A stretch of DNA of 64,000 nt from Nocardioides sp. Arc9.136 (GCF_030506255.1 NZ_CP113431.1:3111001-3175000), one strand, 5' to 3'; counted from the stretch's first letter, positions 17,968-27,217 are shown. Notes: generated from the sequence alone by a model not told the origin. Program-made: numbers and translations.

Positions 17968-18498
17968 ATGTCCCTCAGCCGACTCGTCGCCCGTCCCATG
18001 CTCGCCTCGGTCTTCGTGGTGGGTGCCGCCAACGCCCTGAAGAACAGCGGTGCGCTCGCCGCCAAGGCCGAGCCGGTCACCGACACCCTGGTCGGGACGA
18101 TCAAGAAGGCCGTCCCGCAGGCGCCCCTGCCCGACGACCCGCAGACGCTGGTCCGGATCAACGCCGCCGTCCAGATCGCCGCGGCCGCCGCGCTCGCGAC
18201 CGGCCGCGCGCCCCGCACCTCCGCCGCCGTGCTCGCCGCGTCGCTCGCGCCGACGACGCTCGCCGGCCACCGGTTCTGGGAGGCCGACGACCAGGCCACG
18301 AAGACCCAGCAGCAGCTCCACTTCTTCAAGAACCTCTCGGTGCTCGGCGGGCTCCTCATCGCCGCCGGCGACACCGAGGGCCGACCGGGCGTCGCCTGGC
18401 GCGCGCGCCGGGTCGCCAAGGACGCCCGCCGGGAGGCCCGGCACCTCGCCGTCTCCGCCCGCCAGGAGGCCAAGCTGGTGAAGGCGAAGGTGGCCTGA
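17968..18498 (+). CDS. DoxX-family membrane protein
   Basis: The 176-residue protein has a DoxX-like core, [16 protein letters not shown], with further hydrophobic helices around 70-90 and 110-130, then a long basic amphipathic tail rich in Arg, Ala and Lys (about 145-176). DoxX proteins are linked to thiosulfate or redox stress in membranes; the exact role is unknown here. It lies between SRAP and aroA. A GGGTAT box directly upstream hints at stress-sigma control. Confidence 0.82.
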   Translation: MSLSRLVARPMLASVFVVGAANALKNSGALAAKAEPVTDTLVGTIKKAVPQAPLPDDPQTLVRINAAVQIAAAAALATGRAPRTSAAVLAASLAPTTLAGHRFWEADDQATKTQQQLHFFKNLSVLGGLLIAAGDTEGRPGVAWRARRVAKDARREARHLAVSARQEAKLVKAKVA

Positions 18499-18508
18499 AC
18501 GGCGCCGA

Positions 18509-18514
18509 TAGAGT
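18509..18514 (+). promoter_or_regulatory. Leaderless -10 box TAGAGT for aroA
   Basis: TAGAGT ends 7 bases before GTG 18522. That spacing puts the transcription start at the initiation codon. Confidence 0.6.
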
Positions 18515-18521
18515 GCGGCGC

Positions 18522-19802
18522 GTGACCGAGCCCGCGCGCCCCGCCGTCGAGGACCCCTGGCCCGCGCCGCGCGCACGGGGGCCGGTCCGCGCGACCGTCA
18601 CGCTACCCGGCAGCAAGTCACTCACCAACCGCGCGCTGGTGCTGGCCGCCGTGGCCGACGGCCCCTCGGTCGTGCGCCGCGCCCTGCGCTCGCGCGACAC
18701 CACGCTGATGGCCGCGGCCCTCACCTCGCTGGGCGCGCACGTCGACACCTCCGGCGAGGACTGGGCCGTCACGCCCGGACCGCTGGCCGGCGGTGCACGG
18801 GTCGACTGCGGCCTGGCCGGCACCGTGATGCGCTTCGTGCCCCCCGTCGCCGGCCTCGCGTCGGGGGCCGTGGCGTTCGACGGCGACCCCCACATGCGCA
18901 AGCGCCCGGTCGGCGAGGTGCTCGGCGCGCTGCGCGGCCTCGGCATCGACGTCGAGGGCGACGCCCTGCCGTTCACGGTCCGCGGCACCGGCTCCGTCCC
19001 GGGCGGCACCGTCGTGGTCGACGCCTCGGCCTCCTCGCAGTTCATCTCGGCGCTGCTCCTGGCCGGCGCCCGCTACGACCGTGGCGTCGAGGTGCGGCAC
19101 GAGGGCGCACCGGTCCCCTCGCTCCCGCACATCGACATGACCGTCGCGATGCTGCGCGACCACGGCGTCGAGGTCGACGACGCCGAGCCCGACCGCTGGG
19201 CGGTCGCGCCCGGTCCCGTGCGCGCAGTCGACCACGTCATCGAGCCGGACCTGTCCAACGCCGCACCGTTCCTGGCGCTGGCGGCGGTCTCCGGTGGCAC
19301 GGTGACCGTCCGCGACTGGCCCCGCAGCACCACCCAGGCCGGGGACGCGCTGCGCGGCATCCTCGCCGCGATGGGGTGCACCGTCGCGCTCACCGACGAC
19401 GGCCTCTCGGTGACCGGACCCGACCGGCTCCTCGGTGTCGACCTGGACCTGCACGACGTCGGCGAGCTGGCCCCCGCCGTGGCCGCCCTGTGCGCGGTGG
19501 CCTCGACCCCCTCGCACCTGCGCGGCATCGCCCACATCCGCGGGCACGAGACCGACCGGCTCGCCGCGCTCGCGACCGAGCTGGGCCGCCTCGGCGCCGA
19601 CGTCACCGAGCACCCCGACGGCCTCGAGCTGCGTCCCGCGCCCCTGCACGGCGGCGTGTTCCGCACCTACGCCGACCACCGGATGGCCCACGCCGGCGTG
19701 GTCGTGGGCGCCGCCGTCGACGGCGTCCTCGTCGAGGACGTCGCCACCACCGGGAAGACCTTCCCCGACTTCGCCGGCTTCTGGGCCGGGCTGCTCGGCT
19801 GA
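18522..19802 (+). CDS. aroA: 3-phosphoshikimate 1-carboxyvinyltransferase (EPSP synthase)
   Basis: This 426-residue enzyme makes EPSP from shikimate-3-phosphate and PEP, the sixth shikimate-pathway step. It has the N-terminal [15 protein letters not shown] motif (about 30), [12 protein letters not shown] (about 92), MRKRPVGE (about 125), SSQFISALL and the C-terminal [14 protein letters not shown] 18522 is preceded by TAGAGT at the leaderless spacing. It is followed 7 bp later by rsgA, as in Rv3227-Rv3228. Confidence 0.97.
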   Translation: MTEPARPAVEDPWPAPRARGPVRATVTLPGSKSLTNRALVLAAVADGPSVVRRALRSRDTTLMAAALTSLGAHVDTSGEDWAVTPGPLAGGARVDCGLAGTVMRFVPPVAGLASGAVAFDGDPHMRKRPVGEVLGALRGLGIDVEGDALPFTVRGTGSVPGGTVVVDASASSQFISALLLAGARYDRGVEVRHEGAPVPSLPHIDMTVAMLRDHGVEVDDAEPDRWAVAPGPVRAVDHVIEPDLSNAAPFLALAAVSGGTVTVRDWPRSTTQAGDALRGILAAMGCTVALTDDGLSVTGPDRLLGVDLDLHDVGELAPAVAALCAVASTPSHLRGIAHIRGHETDRLAALATELGRLGADVTEHPDGLELRPAPLHGGVFRTYADHRMAHAGVVVGAAVDGVLVEDVATTGKTFPDFAGFWAGLLG

Positions 19803-19809
19803 GGACGCG

Positions 19810-20805
19810 ATGTCGGGTCGCTACTACGAGCACGACCAGGAGCACTACGAGCGGCCGCGCCGCCACACCCGGCCGCGGACCAAGGAGCGCCCGTCGTACG
19901 ACGACGCGGTGGACGCGGTCGTCGTCACCGTCGACCGCGGGCGGTTCACCCTGCTCGTCGACGGCGCCACGGTGATGGCGATGAAGGCGCGTCCGCTGGG
20001 CCGCAAGGGCGTGGTGGTCGGCGACCGGGTCCGGGTGGTCGGCGACACGAGCGGCGCGCCGGGCTCGCTGGCGCGGATCGTCGAGGTCCGCGAGCGCGAG
20101 ACCGTGCTGCGGCGCACCGCCGACGACGACGACCCGGTCGAGCGGGTGATCGTCAGCAACGCCTCGCAGCTGGTCGTGGTGGCCGCCCTGGCCGACCCCG
20201 AGCCGCGCCCGCGGCTGATCGACCGGGCGCTCGTCGCGGCGTACGACGCCGGGATGCAGCCGCTGCTGTGCCTGACCAAGTCCGACCTGCGCGACCCGGA
20301 GTCGCTGCTGGTGACCTACCGCTCGCTCGGCGTGCCCTGGGTGGTCACCCGGCGCGGCGACGACCTCACCGAGGTGCGCGCCCGGCTCGAGGGCCGCACC
20401 AGCGTGCTGGTCGGCCACAGCGGGGTCGGCAAGTCCACCCTGGTCAACGCGCTGGTGCCCGAGGCCCACCGGGAGGTCGGCCACGTCAACGCGGTGACCG
20501 GTCGCGGCCGGCACACCTCGACCTCGGCGTACATGCTCCCGCTGCCCGGCGACCGGGGCGGCTGGATCATCGACACCCCCGGCATCCGCTCCTTCGGCCT
20601 GGCCCACGTCGAGCCCGAGCACCTGATCGAGGCGTTCCCCGACCTCGACGAGATGACCGAGGACTGCCCCCGCGGGTGCACCCACGGCGAGGACGAGCCG
20701 GAGTGCGGGCTCGACGACGCGGTCGCCGCCGGCCAGGCCGATCCCGAGCGGGTGCAGTCCTTCCGCCGCCTGCTCGCCGCGCGGAGCACTGGTCCGGACT
20801 ACTGA
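19810..20805 (+). CDS. rsgA: Ribosome small-subunit-dependent GTPase A
   Basis: The 331-residue circularly permuted GTPase has an N-terminal OB fold, the G4 motif CLTKSDL placed before G1 GHSGVGKSTLVNAL (about 205) and G3 DTPGI. A C-terminal zinc knuckle uses CPRGCTHGEDEPEC. It helps late 30S maturation. The basic, Arg-rich N-terminus (residues 1-30) is longer than in E. coli. ATG 19810 is 7 bp after aroA. Confidence 0.96.
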   Translation: MSGRYYEHDQEHYERPRRHTRPRTKERPSYDDAVDAVVVTVDRGRFTLLVDGATVMAMKARPLGRKGVVVGDRVRVVGDTSGAPGSLARIVEVRERETVLRRTADDDDPVERVIVSNASQLVVVAALADPEPRPRLIDRALVAAYDAGMQPLLCLTKSDLRDPESLLVTYRSLGVPWVVTRRGDDLTEVRARLEGRTSVLVGHSGVGKSTLVNALVPEAHREVGHVNAVTGRGRHTSTSAYMLPLPGDRGGWIIDTPGIRSFGLAHVEPEHLIEAFPDLDEMTEDCPRGCTHGEDEPECGLDDAVAAGQADPERVQSFRRLLAARSTGPDY

Positions 20806-20850
20806 GCTCCCCCCGGTTTGCCCGCCTCCCCCTCGGGTAGGCAGCCACCC

Positions 20851-21561
20851 GTGAGCGACCCCTACGGCCAGAACCCCGGTCCCCCTCCCCACGGCCAGCA
20901 GCCCGAGCAGCCCGGCCCGCCCTACGGCCAGCCCCCGGCGCAGCCGCCGTACGGCCAGCCGCAGTACGGGCAGCCCCCTTACGGCCAGCCCCCTTACGGC
21001 CAGCCGCAGTACGGCCAGCCCCCGTACGGCCAGCCCCCGTACGGCCAGCCGTACGGCGGGGCGCCGTACGGCGGGCCCGCGCCGACGTACGCCTCCTGGG
21101 GGCGCCGGATCGCCGCCTACCTGGTCGACGGGGTGATCCCGCTGGTGGCGTACGCGATCGCGGGCGGCGTGCTGGCCGCGACGTCGGAGACCACGACCCG
21201 GACCACGACCGACGCGTTCCTCGGCACCCGCACCGAGACCACGACCGACCCGACCGCGACCGGCCTGGCGGTCGCCGCGGTGCTCTACCTCGTCGCGCTG
21301 GCCTTCACGATCTGGAACCAGTGGATCCGCCAAGGCCGCACCGGCTACTCCCTCGGCAAGCAGGTGCTGGGCATCAAGCTGGTCAAGGACGGCACGGACG
21401 TGCCGCCGGGCATCGCCTTGAACATCGGGCGGAGCTTCGCACACATCCTCGACGCGCTGCCCTGCTACCTGGGCTTCGTGTGGCCGCTGTTCGACGCCAA
21501 GAACCGGACGTTCGCCGACATGCTCTGCACGACCACCGTGGTGCTCCGGCCTAAGGTCTGA
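20851..21561 (+). CDS. RDD-family membrane protein with PYGQP repeat tail
   Basis: Residues 1-75 of this 236-residue protein are a low-complexity Pro/Tyr/Gly/Gln region with about ten [10 protein letters not shown] units, encoded by near-identical 15-bp DNA repeats. The RDD domain follows: [17 protein letters not shown] (about 85), a second hydrophobic span with Trp-Asn-Gln and a final pair around 190-215. Such cytoplasmic repeat tails are common in actinobacterial membrane proteins and may bind partners. GTG 20851 follows TAGGCA by 7 bases. Confidence 0.87.
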   Translation: MSDPYGQNPGPPPHGQQPEQPGPPYGQPPAQPPYGQPQYGQPPYGQPPYGQPQYGQPPYGQPPYGQPYGGAPYGGPAPTYASWGRRIAAYLVDGVIPLVAYAIAGGVLAATSETTTRTTTDAFLGTRTETTTDPTATGLAVAAVLYLVALAFTIWNQWIRQGRTGYSLGKQVLGIKLVKDGTDVPPGIALNIGRSFAHILDALPCYLGFVWPLFDAKNRTFADMLCTTTVVLRPKV

Positions 21562-21568
21562 CCGGGCT

Positions 21569-21601
21569 GGAGCCGGACCGATCCGTCGGCGGTCCGGCTC
21601 C
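21569..21601 (+). terminator. Hairpin terminator after the RDD gene
   Basis: A perfect 12-bp stem (left arm GGAGCCGGACCG at 21569-21580, right arm 21590-21601) with a 9-base loop lies 7 bases after the stop. It has no T-tract, as is common for actinobacterial terminators. Confidence 0.8.
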
Positions 21602-21612
21602 GAACCCGTCCC

Positions 21613-22506
21613 GTGCGTCTCTCCTCCACCCTCCGCCGTCCCGAGCCCTGGTCCGAGCCCCGCCTGGTCGCCCACGTCGACCGGCTCGCCGAGGAGCACC
21701 CGCCGATCGAGCTCGCCACCTGCGACTTCACCGTCCGCGACCGGGACGCGGTGGTGGCGCGGTTCGCGCCGGTCCTGGACTACATGGCGCGCGCCGAGCT
21801 CGAGGTCGAGCGCAACACCCTCGAGCTCGGCGTCCTGCTGCCCCACGCCCCCGACGTCGACCGGTACTTCTACCGCGAGGTCTGGCAGCCCCAGGAGTCC
21901 CGCCACGGCCTGGCCCTCGACGAGCTGCAGGTCCGGCTCGGGCTCCCGCCGGCGCTGACCGACCTCACGACGATCTCGCCGAAGATCCGCGCGGTCGGCG
22001 CGCTCGCCCACGTCGGCGCGCTGCAGGACGTCGTGCGGATGCTCTACTACCTGACCGGCATGACCACCGAGCGCTCCGCGCTGCTGGCCTACCACCGGCT
22101 CCAGGACGGCCTGACCGAGATGGGCGAGACTGCCGTCGTCCGGACCGTCATCGCGCCGATCCGGCGCCAGGAGCCGGGCCACTTCGCCTTCTACCAGCTC
22201 TCCGCCCGCGGGCTCTGGGCGCGACTCTCGGAGTGGCAGCGCTGGCTGGTGCGGCGGCTGCGGGCGGTGTCGTTCGCGCCGGTCGCCGCCGGCGACGACA
22301 CGCGCAAGGCCGACGTCGGCGACATGATGATCGCGCTCGGCATCGGCACCCCCGAGGCGTCCGAGGAGTTCGTGCAGACGGTCGCGCGGACCGAGGCCGA
22401 GCTGCTCGGGGCGGCCGAGGCCGGGCTGGCGGTGCCGCCGTACATCGTGCGGTCCTTCCGCGAGTGCCTCGAGCTCGCCCGGGAGCGCGTGGCGCTGGCC
22501 GCGTGA
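21613..22506 (+). CDS. Ferritin-like di-iron protein, acyl-ACP-desaturase-like
   Basis: This 297-residue helical protein has two ExxH-type iron motifs: EVERNTLEL/QPQESRHG (about 78-100) and TTERSALLAYH/RRQEPGHFAFY (about 155-192). The spacing fits a ferritin-like di-iron fold as in soluble acyl-ACP desaturases (DesA1/2). Homologues are often carried in databases under the misleading name LepA-like GTP-binding protein, but no G motif is present. It starts at GTG 21613 just after the terminator hairpin. Substrate is unknown. Confidence 0.75.
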   Translation: MRLSSTLRRPEPWSEPRLVAHVDRLAEEHPPIELATCDFTVRDRDAVVARFAPVLDYMARAELEVERNTLELGVLLPHAPDVDRYFYREVWQPQESRHGLALDELQVRLGLPPALTDLTTISPKIRAVGALAHVGALQDVVRMLYYLTGMTTERSALLAYHRLQDGLTEMGETAVVRTVIAPIRRQEPGHFAFYQLSARGLWARLSEWQRWLVRRLRAVSFAPVAAGDDTRKADVGDMMIALGIGTPEASEEFVQTVARTEAELLGAAEAGLAVPPYIVRSFRECLELARERVALAA

Positions 22507-22536
22507 CCGGCCTGCCGCCCTGGGACGGCGGCCCGG

Positions 22537-22986
22537 TCAGCCCTCCACGCCGTACCAGGCGACCTGCGCCCCGGCGTCGCCGGTGAGCACCGCGTAGACG
22601 ACGGTCGCGACGCCGGAGACGGCCACCAGCGCGGCGAGGACCCACCGCACGGCACCCGCGCGGCGGTGCAGCGCGGCGGCGAGCACCGCGACGACGGCGA
22701 AGGCGAGCACGACCAGCCGGAAGACCTCGGCGCGCGACTCGTGGGTCTCGACCAGGGCGAGCAGCGGGCCGCCGTACTGGTTGGCCTCGGTGAGCTGCTC
22801 GCCGGAGAGGTACGCCACCCAGACCGCGATCGCGGCCGGCACGGCGAGGGCGACCATGGGCCACCGGATCCAGTCCCGCCAGCGCGGCACGGCGGCGTAC
22901 GCGATGCCGAACAGGGCCGCCACCGGACCCAGCACGACGGCGGCGTGGACGACGAGTGCGTGCAGCGGCAGGCCGTTGATCTCCAT
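22537..22986 (-). CDS. DUF2231 integral membrane protein
   Basis: This 149-residue protein has four transmembrane helices and the family opening MEINGLPLHALVVHAAVVLGP, whose two His residues (about 9 and 14) are conserved and may bind heme or metal. It converges on the ferritin-like gene and is divergent from the HisN-like gene. Function is not known. Confidence 0.87.
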   Translation of the reverse strand: MEINGLPLHALVVHAAVVLGPVAALFGIAYAAVPRWRDWIRWPMVALAVPAAIAVWVAYLSGEQLTEANQYGGPLLALVETHESRAEVFRLVVLAFAVVAVLAAALHRRAGAVRWVLAALVAVSGVATVVYAVLTGDAGAQVAWYGVEG

Positions 22987-23040
22987 GGATGAATGTTGCA
23001 CCACCCCGCTCGGCGGTGGCTGAAAGTAGCCTGTGCGTTC

Positions 23041-23949
23041 GTGGCCACCCCGCACCCCGACTACACCGACGACCTGCGCCTCGCGCACGTGCTCGCCGAC
23101 GACGCCGACTCGCTCACGACGGCGAGGTTCAAGGCGCTCGACCTGCACGTCATGAGCAAGCCGGACCTGACCCCCGTGACCGACGCCGACCAGGCCGTCG
23201 AGGAGGGGATCCGGCGCACGCTCTCGCGGGTCCGCTCGCGCGACGCCGTCACCGGCGAGGAGCAGGGCTCGACCGGGCACAGCCAGCGGCGCTGGATCGT
23301 CGACCCGATCGACGGCACGAAGAACTTCGTGCGCGGCGTGCCGGTGTGGGCGACGCTCATCTCCCTCGTCGTCGACGACGAGGTCGTGCTCGGCGTCGTG
23401 TCCGCCCCGCAGCTGCAGCGCCGCTGGTGGGCCTCGGTGGGCGGAGGCGCCTGGACCGGCCGGTCGCTGCTCAAGGCGACCCAGTGCCGCGTCTCCGACG
23501 TACGTCGCCTCGAGGACGCGTCGCTGTCCTACTCCTCGCTCTCCGGCTGGGACGAACGCGGCCGGCTGGAGGACCTGCTCGCCCTCATGCGGCGCGTCTG
23601 GCGCACCCGCGCCTACGGCGACTTCTGGTCCTACATGCTGCTCGCCGAGGGCGCGGTCGACATCGCCGCCGAGCCCGAGCTCGAGGTCTACGACATGGCG
23701 GCACTCGACGTGATCGTGCGCGAGGCCGGCGGGCGATTCACCTCCCTCGACGGGGTCGACGGGCCGTTCGGCGGCAACGCGCTCGCCTCCAACGGCCACC
23801 TCCACGAGGCGGCGCTGTCGTTCATCGGCGCGCTGCCCGACCTCGGCGGCGACCCCGACGACCCGGACTGGCCGCGCACCGGCCCGGGCTCCGTCTCCGA
23901 CCTGCGCTCGCGCCGCCGCCCCGAGGTCGGCGACCTGCCGCTGGACTGA
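23041..23949 (+). CDS. Inositol-monophosphatase-family phosphatase (HisN-like)
   Basis: The 302-residue Mg-dependent phosphatase has the metal motifs DLTPVTDADQAVEE (about 48), GEEQG (about 80), WIVDPIDGTKNFVRGVPVWATL (split across 90-112) and YDMAALDVIVREAGG (about 225). It is most like the monophosphatase-type histidinol-phosphate phosphatase of actinobacteria, with inositol or other sugar phosphates as the alternative. GTG 23041 has TAGCCT 8 bases upstream. Confidence 0.88.
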   Translation: MATPHPDYTDDLRLAHVLADDADSLTTARFKALDLHVMSKPDLTPVTDADQAVEEGIRRTLSRVRSRDAVTGEEQGSTGHSQRRWIVDPIDGTKNFVRGVPVWATLISLVVDDEVVLGVVSAPQLQRRWWASVGGGAWTGRSLLKATQCRVSDVRRLEDASLSYSSLSGWDERGRLEDLLALMRRVWRTRAYGDFWSYMLLAEGAVDIAAEPELEVYDMAALDVIVREAGGRFTSLDGVDGPFGGNALASNGHLHEAALSFIGALPDLGGDPDDPDWPRTGPGSVSDLRSRRRPEVGDLPLD

Positions 23950-24013
23950 AGCACTATCCAGCACCCCTCCGGCTGAGTACCGTGCGAGGGACCCGTCCGA
24001 CCGGAGGTGTCCT

Positions 24014-24445
24014 GTGCACATCGGTGAGGTCCTCAGCCGCAAGCCGCGCTCCGACGTGGTCACCATCCGCCCGGACGCCGTCGTGGGCGAGCTGGTCGCC
24101 CTCCTGGCCGAGCACAACGTGGGCGCGCTGGTCGTCAGCGTCGACGGCACGTCGGTCGACGGCATCGTCAGCGAGCGCGACGTGGTGCGCCGCCTGCACG
24201 CCGACGCCGCTGTCGCCGAGGTGCCGGTCGCCGCGATCATGACCCCCGAGGTCACCACCTGCTCCCCCGCCTCCGCGCTCGACGAGCTGATGCGGACCAT
24301 GACCGACCGACGCGTGCGGCACGTCCCCGTCGTCGAGGACGGCCGGCTCGTCGGCATCGTCAGCATCGGCGACCTGGTCAAGCACAAGATCGGCGAGCTC
24401 CAGTTCGAGCGCGACCAGCTCGACAGCTACGTGCACCAGACCTGA
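24014..24445 (+). CDS. Tandem CBS-domain protein
   Basis: This 143-residue protein consists of two CBS motifs (about 10-65 and 75-130: VVGELVALLAEHNVGALVV, VDGIVSERDVVRRL, MTPEVTTCSPASALDELM, RHVPVVEDGRLVGIVSIGDLV). Such stand-alone Bateman modules bind adenine nucleotides and act as energy sensors. The partner is not evident. A CGGAGG ribosome site precedes GTG 24014. Confidence 0.92.
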   Translation: MHIGEVLSRKPRSDVVTIRPDAVVGELVALLAEHNVGALVVSVDGTSVDGIVSERDVVRRLHADAAVAEVPVAAIMTPEVTTCSPASALDELMRTMTDRRVRHVPVVEDGRLVGIVSIGDLVKHKIGELQFERDQLDSYVHQT

Positions 24446-24491
24446 GGCGTGGGCGTCGTGCCGGTCGGGGTCCGTGCGGTCGCGCGGGAGC

Positions 24492-24576
24492 TCCAGCGGC
24501 CAGCCGCTGGAACTCGCGGTTGGCCGATGAAGCTTCAGCGGCCAACCGACAGTTTCATCGGCCAGCCGATGAAACT
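24492..24576. repeat. Cluster of three large palindromes upstream of the MerR-DICT gene
   Basis: Three palindromes sit back to back. The first is 24492-24511, 9-bp arms (TCCAGCGGC) around CA. The second is 24517-24548, a 32-bp palindrome with one mismatched pair, centred on TGAAGCTTCA. The third is 24551-24576, 12-bp arms (AGTTTCATCGGC) around CA. All contain the 15-base unit TTCAKCGGCCARCCG (K is G or T, R is A or G), present four times with at most one mismatch. They are either operators for the adjacent regulator or a palindromic intergenic repeat. Confidence 0.9.
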
Positions 24577-24609
24577 TCCGCGGACGGTTTGCATCACGCC
24601 GTCGAGGGC

Positions 24610-24615
24610 TACAGT
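24610..24615 (+). promoter_or_regulatory. Leaderless -10 box TACAGT for the MerR-DICT gene
   Basis: TACAGT ends exactly 7 bases before GTG 24623, the spacing seen at many genes in this window. The palindrome cluster ends 33 bp upstream of it, so a bound protein would touch the -35 zone. Confidence 0.6.
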
Positions 24616-24622
24616 GGGAAAT

Positions 24623-25492
24623 GTGAACAACCTGTTGAAGTCTGAGCCGGGCCTGTCCATCGGTGACCTGGCCGACCGCACCGGGGTGTCGCCGGCGACG
24701 CTGCGGATGTGGGAGACCCGGCACGGCTTCCCCGAGCCGGTCCGGCGCGAGTCCGGCCACCGGCGGTACGCCGAGTCCGACGTGGAGGCGGTCCGCGAGG
24801 TGGTCCGCCGGCGCGAGGAGGGCGTGCGGTTGGACCGCGCGATCGGCCACGCGGTCGAGCAGGCGCGGGCCGCGGCGGCGCCGACACCCGACTCGGTCTT
24901 CGCCGAGCTGCGCCGGCGGCACCCGCAGCTGCAGCCACAGCGGCTGAGCAAGGCGACGCTGCTGGCGCTGTCCTGGGCGATCGAGGACGAGTTCTGCGCC
25001 CGCGCGGACCGGGCCACCATCTTCGGGTCGTTCCAGGACGAGCGGTTCTACGCCCCGGCGGCGCCCCGATGGGAAGAGCTGGCCCGGGTCTCGCGGGCGG
25101 CGTTCGCGCTGGCCGCCGGCGGCCCGGACCCGCGCGCGACGCACGTCCACCACGTGCCGCTCGCCGAGGACTCCCCGCTGCGCCGCGAGTGGACGGTCGT
25201 CTGCGACTCCGTCGACCTCCCGGCCGTCCTGGCCGCCTGGGAGCTGCCGGGCCAGGACGACGTACCCGACCGCGAGCGCGTGTTCGAGGCGGTGTGGGGC
25301 GTGGACCCCGGCGCGGTGCGCGACGCCGCGCGGGTCTGCGCGCGGGTGGCCGCCGACGCCGGCGTGGCCGCGGCGCGTCCGGTGCTCTTCGAGCTGGCCG
25401 ACGACCCTGCACCGGGAGTCGTCGACCTCGCCACCGTGTCGACGCTGTTCAACCGGGTCGTCGGGTACGTCGACCGCTACGGGCGCGGCTGA
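24623..25492 (+). CDS. MerR-family regulator with DICT sensory domain
   Basis: This 289-residue protein has an N-terminal MerR winged helix (SIGDLADRTGVSPATLRMWETRHGFPEPVRRESGHRRY region, residues about 10-50), a linker and a C-terminal domain of about 160 residues resembling the DICT sensor. MerR-DICT proteins often flank carotenoid or FAD-oxidoreductase genes and may respond to light or redox. Here a phytoene-desaturase-like FAD enzyme follows 29 bp later. It lies next to a palindrome cluster that it may bind. Confidence 0.82.
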   Translation: MNNLLKSEPGLSIGDLADRTGVSPATLRMWETRHGFPEPVRRESGHRRYAESDVEAVREVVRRREEGVRLDRAIGHAVEQARAAAAPTPDSVFAELRRRHPQLQPQRLSKATLLALSWAIEDEFCARADRATIFGSFQDERFYAPAAPRWEELARVSRAAFALAAGGPDPRATHVHHVPLAEDSPLRREWTVVCDSVDLPAVLAAWELPGQDDVPDRERVFEAVWGVDPGAVRDAARVCARVAADAGVAAARPVLFELADDPAPGVVDLATVSTLFNRVVGYVDRYGRG

Positions 25493-25521
25493 GGCCGCGC
25501 GGATCGTCAGGAGGGGACACC

Positions 25522-26823
25522 GTGGGTGGACGCACCGAGGCCGACGTCGTGGTCGTCGGAGCCGGCCTGGCCGGCCTGCGCTGCGCCCGCGTGCTCCAGG
25601 ACGCCGGCCTGGACGTCGTGGTCTGCGAGGCCACCGGCCGGGTGGGTGGCCGGGTGCGGACCGACCGGGTCGACGGCTTCCTGGTCGACCAGGGCTTCCA
25701 GCTGCTCAACCCCGCCTACCCCGCCGTCCGGCGCTGGGTCGACGTCGACGCGCTCGACCTGCAGCCGTTCCCGGCCGGCGTGCTGGCCCGGACCGCCGAG
25801 GACGCCGAGCTGCTCGCTGACCCGCTGCGCGAGCTCGGCCTCACGGGTCGCACGGCGCGCTCGGTCGCGGTCCGGCCCCGCGAGGTGCTCGCCGTGCTGC
25901 GCTGGGCGCGGCCGCTCGTGGGCCGCGGGACCGGGCTGGCCGACCGCGTGACGCCCCGGCGCGGCGACGTGACGCTGCGCGACTCGCTGGACCGGGCCGG
26001 TGTCCACGGCTTCCTGCGCAACGTCGTCGACCGCTTCCTGGCCGGCGTCGTCCTCGACGCGTCGGGGTCGACGGCCGACGCCTACGCCCTCCTGCTCGCC
26101 CGGAGCTTCGCGACCGGGACCCCCTCGCTGCCGGCGGCCGGCATGCAGGCGCTGCCGGCCCAGCTCGCGGCCGCGCTCGGCGACCGGGTCCTGCTGCGCA
26201 CGCCGGTCGAGGCGGTCGACACCACCGGCCCCGAGCCGGTGCTGCTGACCGCCGCCGGGACGACCCGCACCCGGCACGTGGTCGTGGCAACCGACGGGGC
26301 GACCGCGCACCGCCTCGTCGGGACGCCCACGCCGGTCCCCCGCGGCGTCGTCACCCAGTGGTGGGCGGTCGACGACCTCACCGGCCGTCGTGACCGCGAG
26401 GCGCCCGGCGTGCTCGCCGTGGACGCCCGGACCCGGCCCAGCGGCCCGGTGGTCAACACCGCGGTGGTCTCCTCGGCCGCACCGTCCTACGCCCCGCCCG
26501 GCCGGCACCTGGTGCAGGCCTCCGCGCTGCTCGGGACCGGCGCCACCGTGCCCTCGGAGGGACGCATGCGCCGGCACGCGGCGGACCTGCTCGGCATCGG
26601 GGCCGAGGGCTGGACGGAGGTGGCGCGGCACGAGCTGCCGCAGGCGCTGCCCGCCCAGCCGGTGCCCTTCGCGGCGCGGCAGCCGGTCGAGCTGTCCCCC
26701 GGGCTCGTCGTGTGCGGCGACCACCGCGACACCGCCTCGATCCAGGGTGCCCTGGTCAGCGGCCAGCGCGCCGCCCGCGCGGTGCTGGCCTCCCGGGACC
26801 GGGCCGGTGCCCGGCACTCCTGA
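25522..26823 (+). CDS. FAD-dependent amine-oxidase/phytoene-desaturase-like oxidoreductase
   Basis: The 433-residue flavoprotein has the dinucleotide motif VVVVGAGLAGLRCARVL (about 8-24), the GRVGGRVRTDR loop (about 38-48) and the C-terminal FAD motif VVCGDHRDTASIQGALVSG. It is in the NAD(P)-binding Rossmann/amine-oxidase superfamily together with protoporphyrinogen and carotenoid dehydrogenases. The substrate is not determinable. An AGGAGG site precedes GTG 25522. It is probably regulated by the upstream MerR-DICT protein. Confidence 0.87.
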   Translation: MGGRTEADVVVVGAGLAGLRCARVLQDAGLDVVVCEATGRVGGRVRTDRVDGFLVDQGFQLLNPAYPAVRRWVDVDALDLQPFPAGVLARTAEDAELLADPLRELGLTGRTARSVAVRPREVLAVLRWARPLVGRGTGLADRVTPRRGDVTLRDSLDRAGVHGFLRNVVDRFLAGVVLDASGSTADAYALLLARSFATGTPSLPAAGMQALPAQLAAALGDRVLLRTPVEAVDTTGPEPVLLTAAGTTRTRHVVVATDGATAHRLVGTPTPVPRGVVTQWWAVDDLTGRRDREAPGVLAVDARTRPSGPVVNTAVVSSAAPSYAPPGRHLVQASALLGTGATVPSEGRMRRHAADLLGIGAEGWTEVARHELPQALPAQPVPFAARQPVELSPGLVVCGDHRDTASIQGALVSGQRAARAVLASRDRAGARHS

Positions 26824-27217
26824 GACGCTGCTGCTCGGCGCGACCGCCCTCCACGCCGGCTTCCAGGTGACGGTGACGGTCCTGGTCTACCCCCGGCTGG
26901 CCGAGACCTCGGCCCCCGACTGGCGCCGCGTGCACGGCCGGCACAGCCGGCGGATCACGCCCCTCGTCGCCGTCGTGTACGTCGCCGTGCTGGCCGCCTG
27001 CGCGGCGGCGCTGGCCGACCCGGGGCCGGCCGACGTGGCGGCCGTGGCCGCGAGCGCCGTGGCCCTGGGCACCACAGCGACGCTCGCCGCTCCCCTGCAC
27101 GGCCGGCTCACCGAGCGCGACGACCGGCTGGTGGCGCGGCTGCTCCGCGCCGACCGGGTGCGTGCCGTCGCCTCCGTGCTCGCCCTGGCCGCGGCCGTGG
27201 CGGCCGTCCTCGCCTGA
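26807..27217 (+). CDS. Small four-helix membrane protein
   Basis: This 136-residue protein has four hydrophobic helices (about 8-25, 48-67, 72-90 and 115-135) and charged loops such as RRVHGRHSRRI and LTERDDRLVARLLRADR. Its GTG overlaps the last 17 bases of the FAD oxidoreductase gene, so it is translationally coupled to it and may be a membrane partner. No domain is recognised. Confidence 0.75.
   Translation: MPGTPETLLLGATALHAGFQVTVTVLVYPRLAETSAPDWRRVHGRHSRRITPLVAVVYVAVLAACAAALADPGPADVAAVAASAVALGTTATLAAPLHGRLTERDDRLVARLLRADRVRAVASVLALAAAVAAVLA

Noticed and set aside
21613-22506. GTP-binding protein LepA
   Set aside because: Databases often use this name for homologues, but no G1-G4 motif is present; paired ExxH motifs indicate a ferritin-like di-iron protein.
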